DNA of 64,000 nucleotides, taken from contig NZ_JAIUFY010000012.1 in the NCBI RefSeq assembly GCF_020165855.1, positions 1 through 64,000 of the forward strand, read 5' to 3'. Under the pieces are notes generated by a model, which did not search any database, had not been told where the DNA came from, and saw only the letters and a list, made by a program, of their open reading frames with translations. The number at the start of each line of letters is the position of its first letter. The stretch's first letter is position 1. This DNA comes from Celeribacter litoreus. Its GTDB lineage: Bacteria; Pseudomonadota; Alphaproteobacteria; Rhodobacterales; Rhodobacteraceae. Position numbers and translations under genes: made by a program. Positions 63,038 to 64,000 of the stretch are shown in pieces.

Positions 63038-64000
63038 TTAGGCCGCGCTTTGCTGAAGTCCAGGGCGGCCCTTGTCCAGCGTCAGTGACTGAAGCAGGGT
63101 GCTCCAATCCAGCCCGATATCTTGTTGTTTAGGGCTCGCGGGAACACACCGCGCCTTCCCGTAAATCTGGTTTTCCAGAGCGAGTGCCCAGACCTCCGGA
63201 TCGTGGCCTTTCACAAATGCCGCCCCAGCTCCGCTTTCGTGCAAGCCGTCAACATCTGCATACAACAAGGGGCGCCGCGCCGCGCGTGCTTCAAGGGCCA
63301 CGAGACCGAAGCTCTCCCACCGCGATGGCATCACCACGAGATCGACCGCGGCCATCGCTTCGACGGGATCACTGACGTAACCGAAAAACCTGATACGCGT
63401 GTCACCGTGCGCGAGAGCCTTGAGAGCGGTCTCTTCCGACCCGGAGCCATAGACGTGAAGACGCAGGTCAGGATCGGGCAGAGTTCGAAAGGCTTTGATC
63501 AGAACATCGAACCCTTTCTGCCGATCAAGTCGGCCGATGGCGCCGAGCACACGAACAGGCCCTTCAGGCGCAGGCAGATCGAAGAACGGATCAAGTGAAA
63601 CGCGTGATCGGATCACTGTGAGCCTCGTGGATCGCACCAAACCCCGCCGGCGCAGCCAGTCCGCCTGAGCCGAGCTTACCGCGATCACGCGGTCGAATAG
63701 CGCATAGGCTGTGCGGAGGAGGGTGAAAAAGCGCGCTTTGAAGGGGACGTTGTGGGCCGTGAAGCCCTCAGTGTAGCTGTGTTCGACATGATAGAGTTGC
63801 ACACCACTATGGCGGGCGCGAAATGCGATGAGACGCGGCAGGCTACGCCAGTTGATTGTGAGATGCGAGATCACCACATCGGCGTCGCACTGCGGCAGAG
63901 CTTCGCCGCGCCCGACGATACGGACCATCTGCTGCGCCATTTGTGTGAGCTCGGGAGAGTTGGTCATGAGATCAATGACGCGCATCAGCCCACCAGGGGT
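63038..64000 (-). CDS. Glycosyltransferase, GT4 type (5' end outside the window)
   Basis: At least 320 residues of a GT-B glycosyltransferase, in frame to the window edge. The edge residues TPGGLMRVIDLM match the glycine-rich N-terminal loop of GT4 enzymes, so the internal ATG at 63985 is probably not the start. The C-terminal domain begins with VLGAIGRLDRQKGFDVLIKA, has an LHVYGSGSEE strand, and carries the E-x7-E donor motif as PSRWESFGLVALEA. It probably acts in surface polysaccharide or lipopolysaccharide synthesis; donor and acceptor are unknown. Confidence 0.85.
   Translation of the reverse strand, partial: TPGGLMRVIDLMTNSPELTQMAQQMVRIVGRGEALPQCDADVVISHLTINWRSLPRLIAFRARHSGVQLYHVEHSYTEGFTAHNVPFKARFFTLLRTAYALFDRVIAVSSAQADWLRRRGLVRSTRLTVIRSRVSLDPFFDLPAPEGPVRVLGAIGRLDRQKGFDVLIKAFRTLPDPDLRLHVYGSGSEETALKALAHGDTRIRFFGYVSDPVEAMAAVDLVVMPSRWESFGLVALEARAARRPLLYADVDGLHESGAGAAFVKGHDPEVWALALENQIYGKARCVPASPKQQDIGLDWSTLLQSLTLDKGRPGLQQSAA

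Overview
The window looks like chromosomal DNA of a marine alphaproteobacterium of the order Rhodobacterales (Roseobacter group). This is inferred from a class I lysyl-tRNA synthetase, an Irr-type Fur regulator divergent from fabA-fabB-fabI, a phoH-ybeY-corC-lnt cluster, a SAM/SAH-type riboswitch in front of metK (a class described from Rhodobacterales), and fairly high G+C coding DNA. I see no rRNA, CRISPR array, integrase, transposase or prophage. It reads as ordinary core genome with a few accessory patches.

Layout. 1-9.7 kb: the 5' end of acs, a DsbA-like oxidoreductase, a TerB-like protein, lysK, a DUF4864 protein, a large beta-helix (pectate-lyase-like) protein, a HugZ-like flavoprotein, an ABM monooxygenase/rhodanese pair, a small ABM-like protein and an MscS channel. 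9.8-16 kb: an AT-rich orphan coupled to uvrB, a small complex I protein (NDUFS4 family), tRNA-Arg(TCT), a P-loop sugar kinase-like protein and a succinyl-CoA:acetate CoA-transferase whose upstream region carries three TTTGCAAA boxes. 16-21.6 kb: a minus-strand run with a degenerate M50 membrane protein, three alpha/beta hydrolases, a Tet-like MFS pump and a small basic protein, then a Cys-rich membrane protein. 21.6-28.4 kb: fabA-fabB-fabI, irr, tag, a flavin reductase, a Cys-cluster protein, an FKBP isomerase and an unknown protein.

28.6-45 kb is a dense plus-strand housekeeping block: miaB, phoH, ybeY, corC-like, lnt, metK, queF, trmB, aroA, a membrane protein, cmk, a stand-alone BLUF photoreceptor, rpsA, ihfB, a LapA-like protein, trpF and trpB. 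45.2-47.1 kb holds three small genes: two secreted PepSY-like proteins and a membrane-tethered LuxR-type regulator. This is the best candidate here for an undescribed signalling unit. 47-58.5 kb: pth, a GDPD-like phosphodiesterase, rplY, an L-lactate dehydrogenase, a ZIP transporter, the carboxynorspermidine dehydrogenase/decarboxylase pair, a GNAT protein, an AT-rich orphan broken by a 16-bp tandem duplication, trpA, a VOC protein and ychF. 58.5-64 kb: a coniferyl-aldehyde-type dehydrogenase, the 5-oxoprolinase genes pxpBC with divergent pxpA, and a glycosyltransferase running off the end.

The clearest unexpected observations are the 16-bp duplication that splits an otherwise intact reading frame at 55.1-55.95 kb, the TTTGCAAA cluster upstream of the CoA-transferase, the secreted-PepSY/membrane-LuxR module, a site-2-protease-like protein lacking two zinc ligands, and folded RNA elements around metK, trmB and irr. 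All functional calls rest on reading translations and motifs by eye; no database search was run.
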